Source of the DNA: JBDIVL01 sp039794405 | GTDB taxonomy: Bacteria; Planctomycetota; Brocadiia; Brocadiales; Brocadiaceae | Direction: 5' to 3' | Assembly: GCA_039794405.1 (NCBI GenBank) | Contig: JBDIVL010000002.1 | Location: 95,714 to 159,713, forward strand | Length of the DNA: 64,000 nucleotides | In this document: positions 26,921-35,520 of the stretch, piece by piece | Layout: each line of letters starts with the position of its first letter | Numbering within the stretch: the stretch's first letter is position 1 | Program-made: the position numbers and the translations under genes | Notes under the pieces: generated by a model | What the model was told of the DNA's origin: nothing | The model's database searches: none | The model's input: only the letters and a program-made list of their open reading frames with translations

Positions 26921-27895
26921 TTAGGTAGGCGCTATAAACTCTTGTTCTGGTGGATTGGTATTGATCAGCTTATTAACGGCATCCATAACAGGTTCAGAAG
27001 AAGTATGGAATTTAGCGATGGGGTTCACAATCGCAAGGCCACGATAATACGTAACAAGTCCTTCTGCAATTTCTGTCATGACCTTATTAAAGGTGCTTCG
27101 CTTTTTTGCCCTTGCAAGTTTCACTTCAGGGCCCTTATCACCGGTAATAGGAATTCTTTCATAACTGCCAAAATCCATTCTCAATATATTGATCATACCG
27201 CCCTGCCCCGATAATTGGTTTACAATTTCTCCTGAAGGCAATGAGGCAATGTATGCGAGAGGATACGTGTAATCCTTGTACCCCTCTTTCTGCACATAAA
27301 AATCACTTTGAATACCCAAGCTATCAAAATATGCCTGGACACGTTCAAAACACTCTTTATTTACCATAGACTCATCAACTTCTTTAACCTGCTTATTGGC
27401 TTTTCTCAATCTTCCCAATATGATGGTAGTAGCAATTGCGTTATCTTGTTGATAAGTTTTTACTTCTATTTGAATATAGTCTCCGCTTACGAATTGCCAT
27501 AAAAAGAGATTGCATGTTCTCTCACCATAATAAGCAGAACCAGTGAATTTTATATTCACGGAGGATATTTCCAATTCTGAGACGAGAACCTCTAGCGGAA
27601 GGATGATCTTGGAGACGGTCATTGCACCGGGAACGATATTTCCCTTTCTGTGGATAACATTATTATCATTGGTTACATCAACGAAGCGCTCACCGTTTTG
27701 CTTAGAGACTCTATATTCGTGCTTAATCAAAAATTTGTCCCATACAGATAACCGACGCTCATCACCGTCATTCTGAAGCACTAAACCCGGACGAGACGTT
27801 CTTGCCTTTGCATCTCTAAAGCATATTTTATCGGTCAAGAATCCTTCCAGCCGTCTCAAAGGGATTGAAAATATGGGAAACTGTGGTCTACTCAT
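26921..27895 (-). CDS. Hotdog-fold (MaoC-like) protein
   Basis: A 324-residue protein. The segment VTNDNNVIHRKGNIVPGAM (about 74-92) resembles the hydratase-2 motif of MaoC-type hotdog enzymes, where Asp/Asn and His bind the enoyl thioester. The second half (about 190-324) has hydrophobic strands that might form a second hotdog, with YTYPLAYIASLPSGEIVNQL near 227. A likely substrate is an acyl-CoA or acyl-ACP. It has its own promoter and no lipid genes next to it. Hydratase versus thioesterase activity cannot be decided by eye. Confidence 0.6.
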   Translation of the reverse strand: MSRPQFPIFSIPLRRLEGFLTDKICFRDAKARTSRPGLVLQNDGDERRLSVWDKFLIKHEYRVSKQNGERFVDVTNDNNVIHRKGNIVPGAMTVSKIILPLEVLVSELEISSVNIKFTGSAYYGERTCNLFLWQFVSGDYIQIEVKTYQQDNAIATTIILGRLRKANKQVKEVDESMVNKECFERVQAYFDSLGIQSDFYVQKEGYKDYTYPLAYIASLPSGEIVNQLSGQGGMINILRMDFGSYERIPITGDKGPEVKLARAKKRSTFNKVMTEIAEGLVTYYRGLAIVNPIAKFHTSSEPVMDAVNKLINTNPPEQEFIAPT

Positions 27896-27938
27896 AAGAA
27901 ATGGCGGTAAAAATTTTTATTCTTCTGAAATTTTTTAG

Positions 27939-27967
27939 ATTCTATTACGAGAATCATTTTCTGTCAA
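27939..27967 (-). promoter_or_regulatory. Sigma70-type promoter of the hotdog gene
   Basis: Minus strand: TTGACA (27967-27962), a 17-bp spacer, and TAGAAT (27944-27939). The predicted start is about 37 bp from the ATG at 27895. Confidence 0.7.
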
Positions 27968-28262
27968 GGACATAAAAAAATTTTTCAGCTTTGAACATAT
28001 CGGCCTTGGCGGACTATTCACTAATTCGTTACGCATTGTTCATTTAGCGCAAAGATAAAGGTACAGAGGACTAACCTTACTGATTCACCAATGGTACAGA
28101 ATCGGAAATACACTCTTCAATATTCTGTGAAGTTATTGGTTCTATAACACATTTTTATTATTTGTCAACCCGGGACGACTACCTACAACGTGGAAATTTA
28201 TCTGGTAGACATGATAAGCATTCCCGCTTGCATACTATTCATGCCTTTGGAAACGTATTCCC

Positions 28263-28585
28263 CTCTCATAAGAACTTATCCTTACCCACATCTTTGTGTC
28301 CCCATAGGAGACACACGATAACAGGCAGGCATTTCATCACCTGTTCCATAAGTAATGAGAGAAAGTCCAGTAGGAACGATAGAAAAGAGAAGGTTATCCT
28401 GGTAAATACGTCTTTTATATACTTGTCTATCCTCTTTTTCAGAAAGAATACCGTTGCTAATACGCCGATCAGTCGTCCCCACGGAACTTTCTTCATCGTT
28501 TTTCTTAGAAAACAGGCAATGAATTGCCTGCCTATTACCCGTATAGCCCTTACGGGCTAAAGATGTGGATAAAAGCATAAGAGAG
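28263..28585. repeat. REPIN-like element with two inverted hairpin arms
   Basis: The left arm (28263-28343) reads CTCTCATAAG ... CCACATCTTT, a GTGTCCC/GGAGACAC hairpin, then GATAACAGGCAGGCA. The right arm (28512-28585) is its diverged inverse: CAGGCAATGAATTGCCTG, a TAGCCCTTACGGGCTA hairpin, AAAGATGTGGATAA, CATAAGAGAG. About 170 bp lies between. Similar paired arms are known from REP/REPIN elements mobilised by RAYT or IS200-type transposases; none is in the window. Confidence 0.6.
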
Positions 28586-28621
28586 GGGAACACAGCTTTA
28601 GCTCTTCCGCAAACCACCCAA

Positions 28622-28689
28622 CCTTCTTGTTCTCAAACTCTGTTTGGTATAACGAACTGATCAAGAAACAGAGTTTAAGAACAAGAAGG
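28622..28689. repeat. Long inverted repeat, 24-bp arms
   Basis: CCTTCTTGTTCTCAAACTCT (continuing to 28645) pairs with AGAGTTTAAGAACAAGAAGG (from 28666), with one mismatch in 24, around a 20-bp loop. No U-tract follows, so it is probably a mobile palindrome or an RNA-processing site rather than a terminator. Confidence 0.65.
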
Positions 28690-28822
28690 AGATAGAACAG
28701 TATATCATGCTACAGCTATACAACTTACGACAAATATCAGCAAACTTACTTAAATAAAATGAGAATTTCCGTACAATAAATTTACCATTTAAAGGAAAAA
28801 TACTAAGTCTGCAGACGCACAC

Positions 28823-28851
28823 TTGACAAAGATCACAAGTCGAAGTATGCT
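28823..28851 (+). promoter_or_regulatory. Sigma70-type promoter of the GlmU-like gene
   Basis: TTGACA (28823-28828), a 17-bp spacer, and TATGCT (28846-28851). Transcription would start near 28858. This excludes a start codon at 28860 in practice and supports ATG 28902. Confidence 0.7.
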
Positions 28852-28901
28852 AAAGACATTTGGCACATGATACGTTTCCATACCATGGAGAATATTTTAC
28901 C

Positions 28902-30155
28902 ATGCAACATATCTGCATATTCGAAGATAGCCAAAATTCACAATTAATCCCGCTTACCTATGCTAAAGCTACCTTCGAACTCCGATGTGGATTATTTACT
29001 CCTCTGGAGAGGATAATAAGGCATTATCCCAATACAGCAATCACCCTCTTTTGTAGGGATTATTTAGCTGATGCACTACGGGAAAGTTATCCTTACCGTA
29101 TTAATAATCTTCCAACAACAAACGACACGTATCTCTTTTTAAACGGCCGGATAATCTCTCCTGTCGTTATTCCTATAGAAGGCAAGGAAGAAATAGGAAT
29201 TCAGGATAACACCCTTGTTTATGCCAGACTCAAGGGAGAAAATATTAAAAGGGTATCTTTTGAAACATTTTTAGCGAAAGAGTCGATTGAATTATTAAAA
29301 AGTACTGTTCCTGTAGCTGAGGTACAAGTACCTGTCATCCATTATTTTTGGGATATCATTAAATACAATAGATCCAAAATAGAAAAGGACTTTACGCAGT
29401 TTATCAAAGAAGGATCCGTTTCTGGAAAATTATATGATGGTGTGCACCTCATAAATAAAGATCAAATATTTATCGGTAAAGATAGTCTGATTAAACCATG
29501 CTGCGTACTTGATGCTGAAAATGGGCCGATTTATATAGGTAATCATGTCACTCTAGCACCGAACACTACCATTGAAGGCCCTGCCTGTATCGGCAACTGT
29601 GCTGTAGTCCAACCCAATTCAAGGTTGCGTAGTGGTACAAATATTGGAGAGGTATGCAAGGTGGGAGGAGAGATCTCAAACACAATTTTTCACAGCTACA
29701 GCAACAAACAACATGATGGATTCCTTGGTGATTCTTACATCGGCTCATGGGCCAATATCGGGGCAAACACAGTAAACAGCAACTTACTCAATACGTATGG
29801 AAATGTAAGAGTTGCATTTGAGGGAAATATCCTAAACACAAATCATATGTTCCTTGGTATGGCAATGGGAGATCATACAAAAACGGCCATTAATACAGTA
29901 ATCATGACAGGTAGTATATTTGGTTTCGCTTGTAACATTATCACCACTGCTTATCCTCCAAAGTATCTTCCATCTTTTACCTGGTATTCAGATAATGGTA
30001 TGAACACCTATACCTTGAATAAGGCTTTAAACGTAGCAAAGATTGTAATGAAGAGGCGGGATAAAGAAATGAGCCGGGCAGAAGAACAACTCTTTCGGTT
30101 GGTGTTTCAGCTTACAGAAAAAGAGAGAACTTCATACCACCCGGCACAAGAATAA
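28902..30155 (+). CDS. GlmU-like sugar nucleotidyltransferase with left-handed beta-helix
   Basis: A protein of 417 residues of the putative sugar-nucleotidyltransferase family (NTP_transf_4 type). The N-terminus, ICIFEDSQNSQLIPLTYAKA, and the following FELRCGLFTPLERI are hallmarks. Residues about 200-380 contain hexapeptide repeats forming a left-handed beta-helix acyltransferase-like domain (VTLAPNTTIEGPACIGNC, GSWANIGANTVNSNL). It would make or acylate an activated sugar for cell-envelope glycans. It is not the classical GlmU, as the LxxGxGTRMKS nucleotide loop is missing. The start at 28902 follows from the promoter position. A PIN-domain gene follows after 49 bp. Confidence 0.83.
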   Translation: MQHICIFEDSQNSQLIPLTYAKATFELRCGLFTPLERIIRHYPNTAITLFCRDYLADALRESYPYRINNLPTTNDTYLFLNGRIISPVVIPIEGKEEIGIQDNTLVYARLKGENIKRVSFETFLAKESIELLKSTVPVAEVQVPVIHYFWDIIKYNRSKIEKDFTQFIKEGSVSGKLYDGVHLINKDQIFIGKDSLIKPCCVLDAENGPIYIGNHVTLAPNTTIEGPACIGNCAVVQPNSRLRSGTNIGEVCKVGGEISNTIFHSYSNKQHDGFLGDSYIGSWANIGANTVNSNLLNTYGNVRVAFEGNILNTNHMFLGMAMGDHTKTAINTVIMTGSIFGFACNIITTAYPPKYLPSFTWYSDNGMNTYTLNKALNVAKIVMKRRDKEMSRAEEQLFRLVFQLTEKERTSYHPAQE

Positions 30156-30204
30156 TCTAATCCGGACACGCCGGAAAAAACAAAATCCAATAGAGAAATA
30201 TGGT

Positions 30205-30804
30205 ATGGAAAAAGATATTAAACATGAAAAAATTATTATTGATACGAGCATTTTTACCAACCCAGACGTCTACCAATCATTTGGTGCGAGCCCGACAGAA
30301 GCATTATGCACATTTCTAGAAATTATCAGCAAATTGGATGGACCAACCTTTTGTATGCCTCCCACAATCTATCAGGAATTATTCAATTTTATCGATGTAA
30401 AGGATATTCCTTCCGACTTACAAATTCGCATATTCCAAAAACCACCAAAGCGATACGAGCTATCCGTACCAGCTTTTTTGCTGTACGAGCTCATTGAAGA
30501 CGTACGGCTCAGAATTGATAAGGGTCTGCGGGTAGCAGAAGAGGCGGTAAGAGGAACATCGCCGGAAACAGAACCGGAAGCCATTACTAACTTGAGAAAA
30601 AAATATCGTGCCGCACTTCGTGAGGGTATTATTGATAGCAAAGAAGATGTTGATTTGATCCTTCTCGCTAAGGAAATGGATGGCATTGTAATGACAGCCG
30701 ATATGGGTATTGTTAAATGGGCCGATAAGCTTGGTATCAGATACATCGATCCCCGCATGTTACGAAGTATCCTGGATAAACTTCTGGAAGAAATAAAAGA
30801 TTAA
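30205..30804 (+). CDS. HARP-type protein-only RNase P (PIN_5, RNA ligase partner)
   Basis: A 199-residue PIN-domain protein matching the HARP / RNA-ligase-partner family (Aquifex Aq_880 group), which in Aquifex removes 5' leaders from pre-tRNAs without an RNA subunit. PIN features are IIIDTSIFTNPDVYQSFG at residues 10-27, and the C-terminal acidic cluster REGIIDSKEDVDLILLAKEM followed by GIVMTADMGIVKWAD. A helical insert (about 90-135) between them, the spike helices, is typical of HARP. The gene is convergent with the RNA ligase gene at 30876, whose family name partner it is. Whether the cell also has RNase P RNA cannot be told from this window. Confidence 0.88.
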   Translation: MEKDIKHEKIIIDTSIFTNPDVYQSFGASPTEALCTFLEIISKLDGPTFCMPPTIYQELFNFIDVKDIPSDLQIRIFQKPPKRYELSVPAFLLYELIEDVRLRIDKGLRVAEEAVRGTSPETEPEAITNLRKKYRAALREGIIDSKEDVDLILLAKEMDGIVMTADMGIVKWADKLGIRYIDPRMLRSILDKLLEEIKD

Positions 30805-30875
30805 GAAGAAAAGCTAGAAATCTCCTATCCCTAAACGAACCCGTATATATATAGAAAGGATAAAATTCAAAGCAC

Positions 30876-32000
30876 CTAATCTACATGAGCTAAACCATTG
30901 AGATGTCCCTGAAGGATTTCGTATGAAGCATAACTTTTTTTTGAGAACCTGACGTGCCAATATTCACCTTCTCTCTTTTTCGATATTATATCGAATTTTA
31001 CCTTACATTTATGGAAATGATCAATCATCTGCTGAACACTTTTCTCTTCTCGAAATCGGAGGAGAAACTGCTCATCGATAATTTCTCCCCGCGCCGCCTT
31101 AGCAACACTTCCATACACGGGCTTCAATAAAGCCTCACCCAACTGGGTAAACACTTCCGGCTTTACTGAATGAGCATGCTCATGAGCGAACATAGCTGCA
31201 CGAATAACACGATGGGTAAAAAATTCTGATATCATCTCTGCCATGAGGGGGGCAGTAACACGGATATCACGCAAACAGGAGCCCAATGTTACATACTTTA
31301 AGATTTTCTCATCTGGATTGGTCGGTTTCATAAGCATCCCCTCACATCCTTCTTCATCTAATTGTCTGATAACTCCTTTTAAAGGTAAAATATCTGAGGG
31401 TAAAAACTTCCCAAATCTCCTTACCGTTGGCATGTGATAAATATCAAAAAGGTTATACCGTTCTTCAATAGGAATATTATGAGGTCTATTCATTACCATT
31501 AAATCAAATGCAAAAAATCTGATATCCTCTTTTACATAAGGCGGATGTTCTCCATTATAAGGATTATCAGGACCGGCAAATTCCCCGCAGATGACCAAAT
31601 TTGGATTTTTATCAAATATTTTTTTTACATCGAGAAAATCCGCAATTCTATCTGTCGAAAATGGGCAAACGTAGGCACTGCGTGAAAAGGCTAATACACG
31701 TCCATGAATGCGTGCAATTCTGACATTATAACCATCAACCTTCTCTTCAATATAAAATGGTTTGGTATATGTATTACGAATGCCATTTTCTAAATGCAAT
31801 ATACGGGCAATACGAGGAAAGTCATAAAGAATACCCTCAGGGGTAACTACTGACCCCTTTGATAAAGGACCGACCCTTTTTGTTACTCTATAAAAGCAAA
31901 TATCATCAAACTCCTCCCGGATAATATCATGTTTTTCAATAGATTCCTGCCACATGTGTTCTGAAATTCCAACGTGCTTGATGACTTCGTGCATTTGCAT
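30876..32000 (-). CDS. ATP-dependent RNA ligase, Pab1020 family
   Basis: A 374-residue member of the archaeal-type (Rnl3) RNA ligase family that joins or circularises RNA ends via a covalent lysyl-AMP intermediate. The nucleotidyl-lysine motif is EEKVDGYNVRI with K87. Further nucleotidyltransferase motifs follow: LVICGEFAGPDNPY (about 135), DIRFFAFDLMVM (about 160) and EGMLMKPTN (about 220). A C-terminal helical dimerisation region completes the usual length. The gene converges on the HARP gene, separated by about 70 bp. Such genes are common in archaea and scattered in bacteria, so past transfer is likely. Confidence 0.9.
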   Translation of the reverse strand: MQMHEVIKHVGISEHMWQESIEKHDIIREEFDDICFYRVTKRVGPLSKGSVVTPEGILYDFPRIARILHLENGIRNTYTKPFYIEEKVDGYNVRIARIHGRVLAFSRSAYVCPFSTDRIADFLDVKKIFDKNPNLVICGEFAGPDNPYNGEHPPYVKEDIRFFAFDLMVMNRPHNIPIEERYNLFDIYHMPTVRRFGKFLPSDILPLKGVIRQLDEEGCEGMLMKPTNPDEKILKYVTLGSCLRDIRVTAPLMAEMISEFFTHRVIRAAMFAHEHAHSVKPEVFTQLGEALLKPVYGSVAKAARGEIIDEQFLLRFREEKSVQQMIDHFHKCKVKFDIISKKREGEYWHVRFSKKSYASYEILQGHLNGLAHVD

Positions 32001-32207
32001 ATGTATCCGCTTTCTATTACTACTTATCTTTTATCTTAAGAATACCGTTTACAGATAAAACACTTGGAATGATGTTACAGGAAGCTTTCACTTAATTTCA
32101 AGATAAAATTCATGAATAATTATCGTGAACATTACTTTTATGTATAATCTCGTATATAAATCCTATATCTACATGAGGTTAAAATTAAAACACATTCTTT
32201 TTTCATA

Positions 32208-32236
32208 TTGACTTCAAAAAGATGCAATCGTATAAT
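32208..32236 (+). promoter_or_regulatory. Near-consensus sigma70 promoter of the DHH gene
   Basis: TTGACT (32208-32213), a 17-bp spacer, and perfect TATAAT (32231-32236). It is about 50 bp before the ATG at 32287. Confidence 0.78.
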
Positions 32237-32286
32237 AGACTGCCTTTAATTTTTAAAAATAAGGTTTATCTAATAAGGATGTGAGG

Positions 32287-33759
32287 ATGTACATAATCTT
32301 AGGTTGTGATGAGTTCGGAAGTACCTTGGCACGAAGCTTAAGCAAATCTGGAGAAGAAATACTGGTAATTAGTGATGAAGAAAAGGCTTTGGCTGAACTA
32401 AAAGAACTCAATATTGAAACCGTTATAGCTGATGTTAATACATTAGACTTCAGTACATTATCAGTGAAAGATCCTATAGCATTCGTCCTTCTCCATAGAA
32501 ATTTCACCGATAATGTAACTTCAGTAAAATCCATAAAAAGATTGTTTCCTGATAAATTTATATTGTCAAGTGCAAGTAATGAGAAGGAAGCGTCAGAATT
32601 GTTAGAAAATGGTGCTAACCGTGTTGTTCAAACAGTTAGAATTATAACGAACACCATTTTAAGCGAATTAGAAACAGCAAAATTAAAACGATCTGTTTTT
32701 TATTTAGCCAACATTATCAAAGCAGCAGCCGAAAAAGGACTAGCCATCTTTTTACAAGATAACCCCGACCCTGATGCCATTGCTTCCGGACTTGCATTAA
32801 AGCGTATCGCTGAAAAGTTCGACGTCAAATCAAAGATTTATTATGGTGGAAATATCGGACATCAGCAAAACAAAACGCTGGTTAATTTATTAGAGACAAA
32901 TTTCATCGGATTAAAAACTACAGACGAGTCATCGGAAATTATCAATACGGTTGATAAGATAGCACTTATAGAGGCTTCCGTCCCTTCAAAAAACAACATA
33001 TTGCCTGCACAGGTAATTCCTAACATTATTATTGATCATCATCAGACTGATTTCAACCTTGTAAAAGGAGAATTTATTGAAGTATTGCCGAAAATTGGTG
33101 CCACCTCTACTATCATGACAAGATACCTAAGACATTTAGATATTGTACCTGATCCACCACTTGCTACAGCACTTCGCTATGGAATCAGGGTAGACACAAG
33201 CGGATTTACCAGAAATACAACTACGGAAGACCTTGACGCAGCAGCCTACCTCTCACCGCTCGTAGATATAGGGTTATTAAACCAGATAGAAAATCCTCCT
33301 ATGAGTGCAGAGACCCTTGATGTTATTGGAAAAGCCATACGCAACCGGGAGGTAAGGGGGTCGTATCTCATATCATTCGTAGAATTTATTACCGATCGGG
33401 ATGCGTTACCACAGGCAGCCGAATTAATGTTACAGATGGAGGGAATCTCTACCGTACTTGTCTTTGGTATCGACAAGGATAAAGTCCAGTTATCAGCCCG
33501 AAGCATGGACTCAAGAATCAACCTTGCATTTTTATTGCAAAAAGCATTCGGATTTATGAATGCCGGCGGCCATGCAACCATGGCAGCAGGGAGTATTGAT
33601 CTGGGCATTTTCGGAGACGTAAATGATAAAAAATCATTATCAAAAATCACCTTTGACGCAGTACGAAAAAAGTTCTTTTCTGCCGCGGGAATAGACATAG
33701 AAAAACGGGAAATACCGGAAGAGCTAGAATTAATGGTTAACAATGGAATAAAGAATTAG
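32287..33759 (+). CDS. TrkA-N/DHH-DHHA1 phosphoesterase
   Basis: A 490-residue fusion. The N-terminal Rossmann domain (about 1-115, YIILGCDEFGSTLARSL) is TrkA-N-like. A DHH phosphoesterase domain follows (DNPDPDAIASGLAL about 160, IIIDHHQTDF about 258) and then a DHHA1 substrate domain with NAGGHATMAAGS (about 420). DHH-DHHA1 proteins hydrolyse nanoRNA, pAp or cyclic dinucleotides; the RCK-like domain may bind NAD or a nucleotide and regulate activity. The start at ATG 32287 has AAGGA 7 nt upstream; a GTG six bases earlier is too close to it. A lipoprotein gene follows after 39 bp. Confidence 0.88.
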   Translation: MYIILGCDEFGSTLARSLSKSGEEILVISDEEKALAELKELNIETVIADVNTLDFSTLSVKDPIAFVLLHRNFTDNVTSVKSIKRLFPDKFILSSASNEKEASELLENGANRVVQTVRIITNTILSELETAKLKRSVFYLANIIKAAAEKGLAIFLQDNPDPDAIASGLALKRIAEKFDVKSKIYYGGNIGHQQNKTLVNLLETNFIGLKTTDESSEIINTVDKIALIEASVPSKNNILPAQVIPNIIIDHHQTDFNLVKGEFIEVLPKIGATSTIMTRYLRHLDIVPDPPLATALRYGIRVDTSGFTRNTTTEDLDAAAYLSPLVDIGLLNQIENPPMSAETLDVIGKAIRNREVRGSYLISFVEFITDRDALPQAAELMLQMEGISTVLVFGIDKDKVQLSARSMDSRINLAFLLQKAFGFMNAGGHATMAAGSIDLGIFGDVNDKKSLSKITFDAVRKKFFSAAGIDIEKREIPEELELMVNNGIKN

Positions 33760-33798
33760 AAGGATTAACTGTAATTTTTATAGACAAGGAGAAAAATT

Positions 33799-34812
33799 AT
33801 GGGAAAAGGTTTTTTAGGTGTAGGATTGTTAAGTCTCACAATTTTTTTAAGCTCTTGTGTTTCAACACAGACACAAGTAAAAGAGACAAGAGAGCAAGAG
33901 GTAAAGGTGGAAAGGGAGGTGACACCTGCAGAACCTGCTCTTGAAGCTACTACACCCGAAGCTGTAGCACCTGTCGAACCTGCGCCTGAAGTCATTGCAC
34001 CTGAAGCTGTTATACCTGAAGAAGAGGAGGCTCCCGCAGAACCTGCTCCTGAAGCTGCTGCACCCGAAGCTGTAGCACCTGTCGAACCTGCGCCTGAAGT
34101 CATTGCACCTGAAGCTGTTATACCTGAAGAAGAGGAGGCTCCCGCAGAACCCGCTCCTGAAGCTGCTGCACCCGAAGCTGTAGCACCCGTCGAACCTGCG
34201 CCTGAAGTCGCTGCACCTGAAGCTGTTATACCTGAAGAAGAGGAGGCTCCCGCAGAACCTGCTCCTGAAGCTGCTGCACCTGAAGCCATAGCTCCTGCTG
34301 AACCCGCACCTGAAGCTGTCGCCCCGGCAGATAAGGAAAAACTAGAGGAATCGGTTGCACAGCCTGAAGAGGAAGAAGAAATGGGATCTATGGACGAGCA
34401 ACTAATCAAATGCGCAACTTGTAACAAACAGACGGGGGAAGGACACATTTGCGGTCTTACGACCTACTGTCAACAATGTATGGAAGAGGTAGGCCCTGGT
34501 CATGTTTGTGACTTGACGTTCTTTTGCCATGATTGTAAGAAAGAAGTTGGGGATGGTCACATCTGTAACGTAACCGTATTCTGCCAGAATTGCGAAGAAG
34601 AAGTTGGACCCGGTCATATTTGCGATGTTACCTACTTTTGTTATGATTGTGAGCGAGAAGTTGGTGACGAGCATGTTTGCGGTCTAACGCATTTTTGCCT
34701 TACATGCAAAGCAGAGGTTGGAGAAGGACACGAATGTGGAAAGACTTACTTCTGCTTTGATTGTGAAAAAGAAGTGCCTAAGGACCATCAACACGAAGAA
34801 ACATCGGAGTAA
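33799..34812 (+). CDS. Lipoprotein with Pro-Ala-Glu repeats and cysteine-rich 19-residue repeats
   Basis: A 337-residue predicted lipoprotein (lipobox LSSC with the cysteine near residue 20). Residues about 40-180 hold a Pro/Ala/Glu linker with a 36-residue (108-bp) repeat, clearest at 34033, 34141 and 34249. Residues about 200-335 contain seven copies of a 19-residue unit, (F/Y)C-x2-C-x2-EVG-x-GH-x-C-x2-T, the last degenerate. Each unit supplies three cysteines and a histidine, so adjacent units could form a row of zinc, iron or copper sites. The linker would carry this array away from the membrane through the periplasm. AAGGAG precedes the ATG. The family is not recognised. Confidence 0.82.
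   Translation: MGKGFLGVGLLSLTIFLSSCVSTQTQVKETREQEVKVEREVTPAEPALEATTPEAVAPVEPAPEVIAPEAVIPEEEEAPAEPAPEAAAPEAVAPVEPAPEVIAPEAVIPEEEEAPAEPAPEAAAPEAVAPVEPAPEVAAPEAVIPEEEEAPAEPAPEAAAPEAIAPAEPAPEAVAPADKEKLEESVAQPEEEEEMGSMDEQLIKCATCNKQTGEGHICGLTTYCQQCMEEVGPGHVCDLTFFCHDCKKEVGDGHICNVTVFCQNCEEEVGPGHICDVTYFCYDCEREVGDEHVCGLTHFCLTCKAEVGEGHECGKTYFCFDCEKEVPKDHQHEETSE
34033..34330 (+). repeat. Tandem 108-bp coding repeat
   Basis: CCCGCAGAACCTGCTCC-type units recur exactly 108 bp apart (34033, 34141, 34249), with few changes. They encode the Pro/Ala/Glu linker of the lipoprotein. Near-identity at DNA level implies recent duplication. Confidence 0.8.
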
Positions 34813-34840
34813 GCTTTCTTGAATTCATTAAGGTTAACAC

Positions 34841-34876
34841 AAAAAAGGCATGCTTATCTACTAAGCATGCCTTTTT
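34841..34876. terminator. Bidirectional intrinsic terminator
   Basis: AAAAAAGGCATGCTTA, loop TCTAC, TAAGCATGCCTTTTT. The stem is flanked by A-run and T-run, so it can stop transcription from the lipoprotein gene (+) and from the gene at 34984 (-). Confidence 0.88.
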
Positions 34877-34983
34877 ATTTTCTGCCAAAAAGAAGGCACA
34901 CCTTCCGGAATTTCCTCAATATTACCCTTCAGCGCGGATCGCTATTCACTGTAATCTTAATACATCATAAATTTCAGTGGTTC

Positions 34984-35520
34984 TTATTTAACCATACTTA
35001 TCTTATACCGGTGAATGAGACCTGCTTCTACCCCTACAAGCATGGCCTCAAAGGGTTTTATGCTATCTTTCGGGATATCAGGTATCGTAAATTCTTCTTT
35101 CTTAACCAGCAAATCATGATCATCATAAATCTCTAGTTTAAACTTTGCAAACCGATAATTCTTTTCTGACCTATTAGCCATTTCTCCTGTAAAAAGCATG
35201 TTAGTACCAAATGGATTAAAGCGCACATTTCTTACGGAAAATCCGTCTCCAATATCCTCAAACCCATCCTTCAAAGAAGGTTGAGAAGGTTTCGGAGTCT
35301 CATCGCCAGGAATTCCTCTTTTTGGCGCCTTCAAGGTACCAGAAGAGATGTTTTTCTCTAATGTACTTATACGTTTTTCTAAGGCTTCTACTCTTGTCAC
35401 AAGGTTTGAAATAACAATTTCCAGCATGTTGAGCTTATCAGACAAATCTTGTGCATGCATCGAGTTTTCAAATGTGATGGGAAATAGTAATACAGACAAT
35501 CCGATTAAAAATTTCTTCAT
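34984..35520 (-). CDS. Exported coiled-coil protein with FxLYD-like domain
   Basis: A 178-residue protein with a signal peptide (MKKFLIGLSVLLFPITF, likely cut after HAQ). It then has a coiled coil (about 25-60, LNMLEIVISNLVTRVEALEK), a Pro-rich linker, and a beta-domain (about 85-178, TGEMANRSEKNYRFAKFKLE) that resembles FxLYD/DUF-type domains for extracellular adhesion or scaffold roles. ATG 35520 is chosen because GAGG lies 6 nt upstream; an ATG at 35553 has no such site. The function is unknown. Confidence 0.72.
   Translation of the reverse strand: MKKFLIGLSVLLFPITFENSMHAQDLSDKLNMLEIVISNLVTRVEALEKRISTLEKNISSGTLKAPKRGIPGDETPKPSQPSLKDGFEDIGDGFSVRNVRFNPFGTNMLFTGEMANRSEKNYRFAKFKLEIYDDHDLLVKKEEFTIPDIPKDSIKPFEAMLVGVEAGLIHRYKISMVK

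Larger units (their letters stand above)
27968..28822. other. Divergent intergenic region with hairpin repeats
   Basis: Spacer between two divergent promoters. It contains a REPIN-like paired-hairpin element (28263-28585) and a 24-bp-arm inverted repeat (28622-28689). Short open frames within the element have no family resemblance, and I do not annotate them. Confidence 0.5.

Noticed and set aside
28266..28496. Minus-strand frame of 76 residues with a hydrophobic basic sequence inside the REPIN-like element
   Set aside because: It spans hairpin arms, has no recognisable family and no convincing ribosome site; probably chance.
34033..34330. Regular 108-bp repeats considered as a CRISPR-like array
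   Set aside because: Units are contiguous and in frame with no variable spacers; they encode a protein linker.
33765..34448. Long minus-strand frame rich in Ser/Gly/Ala opposite the lipoprotein gene
   Set aside because: It is the antisense of the Pro/Ala/Glu repeat coding DNA; low complexity and no ribosome site.
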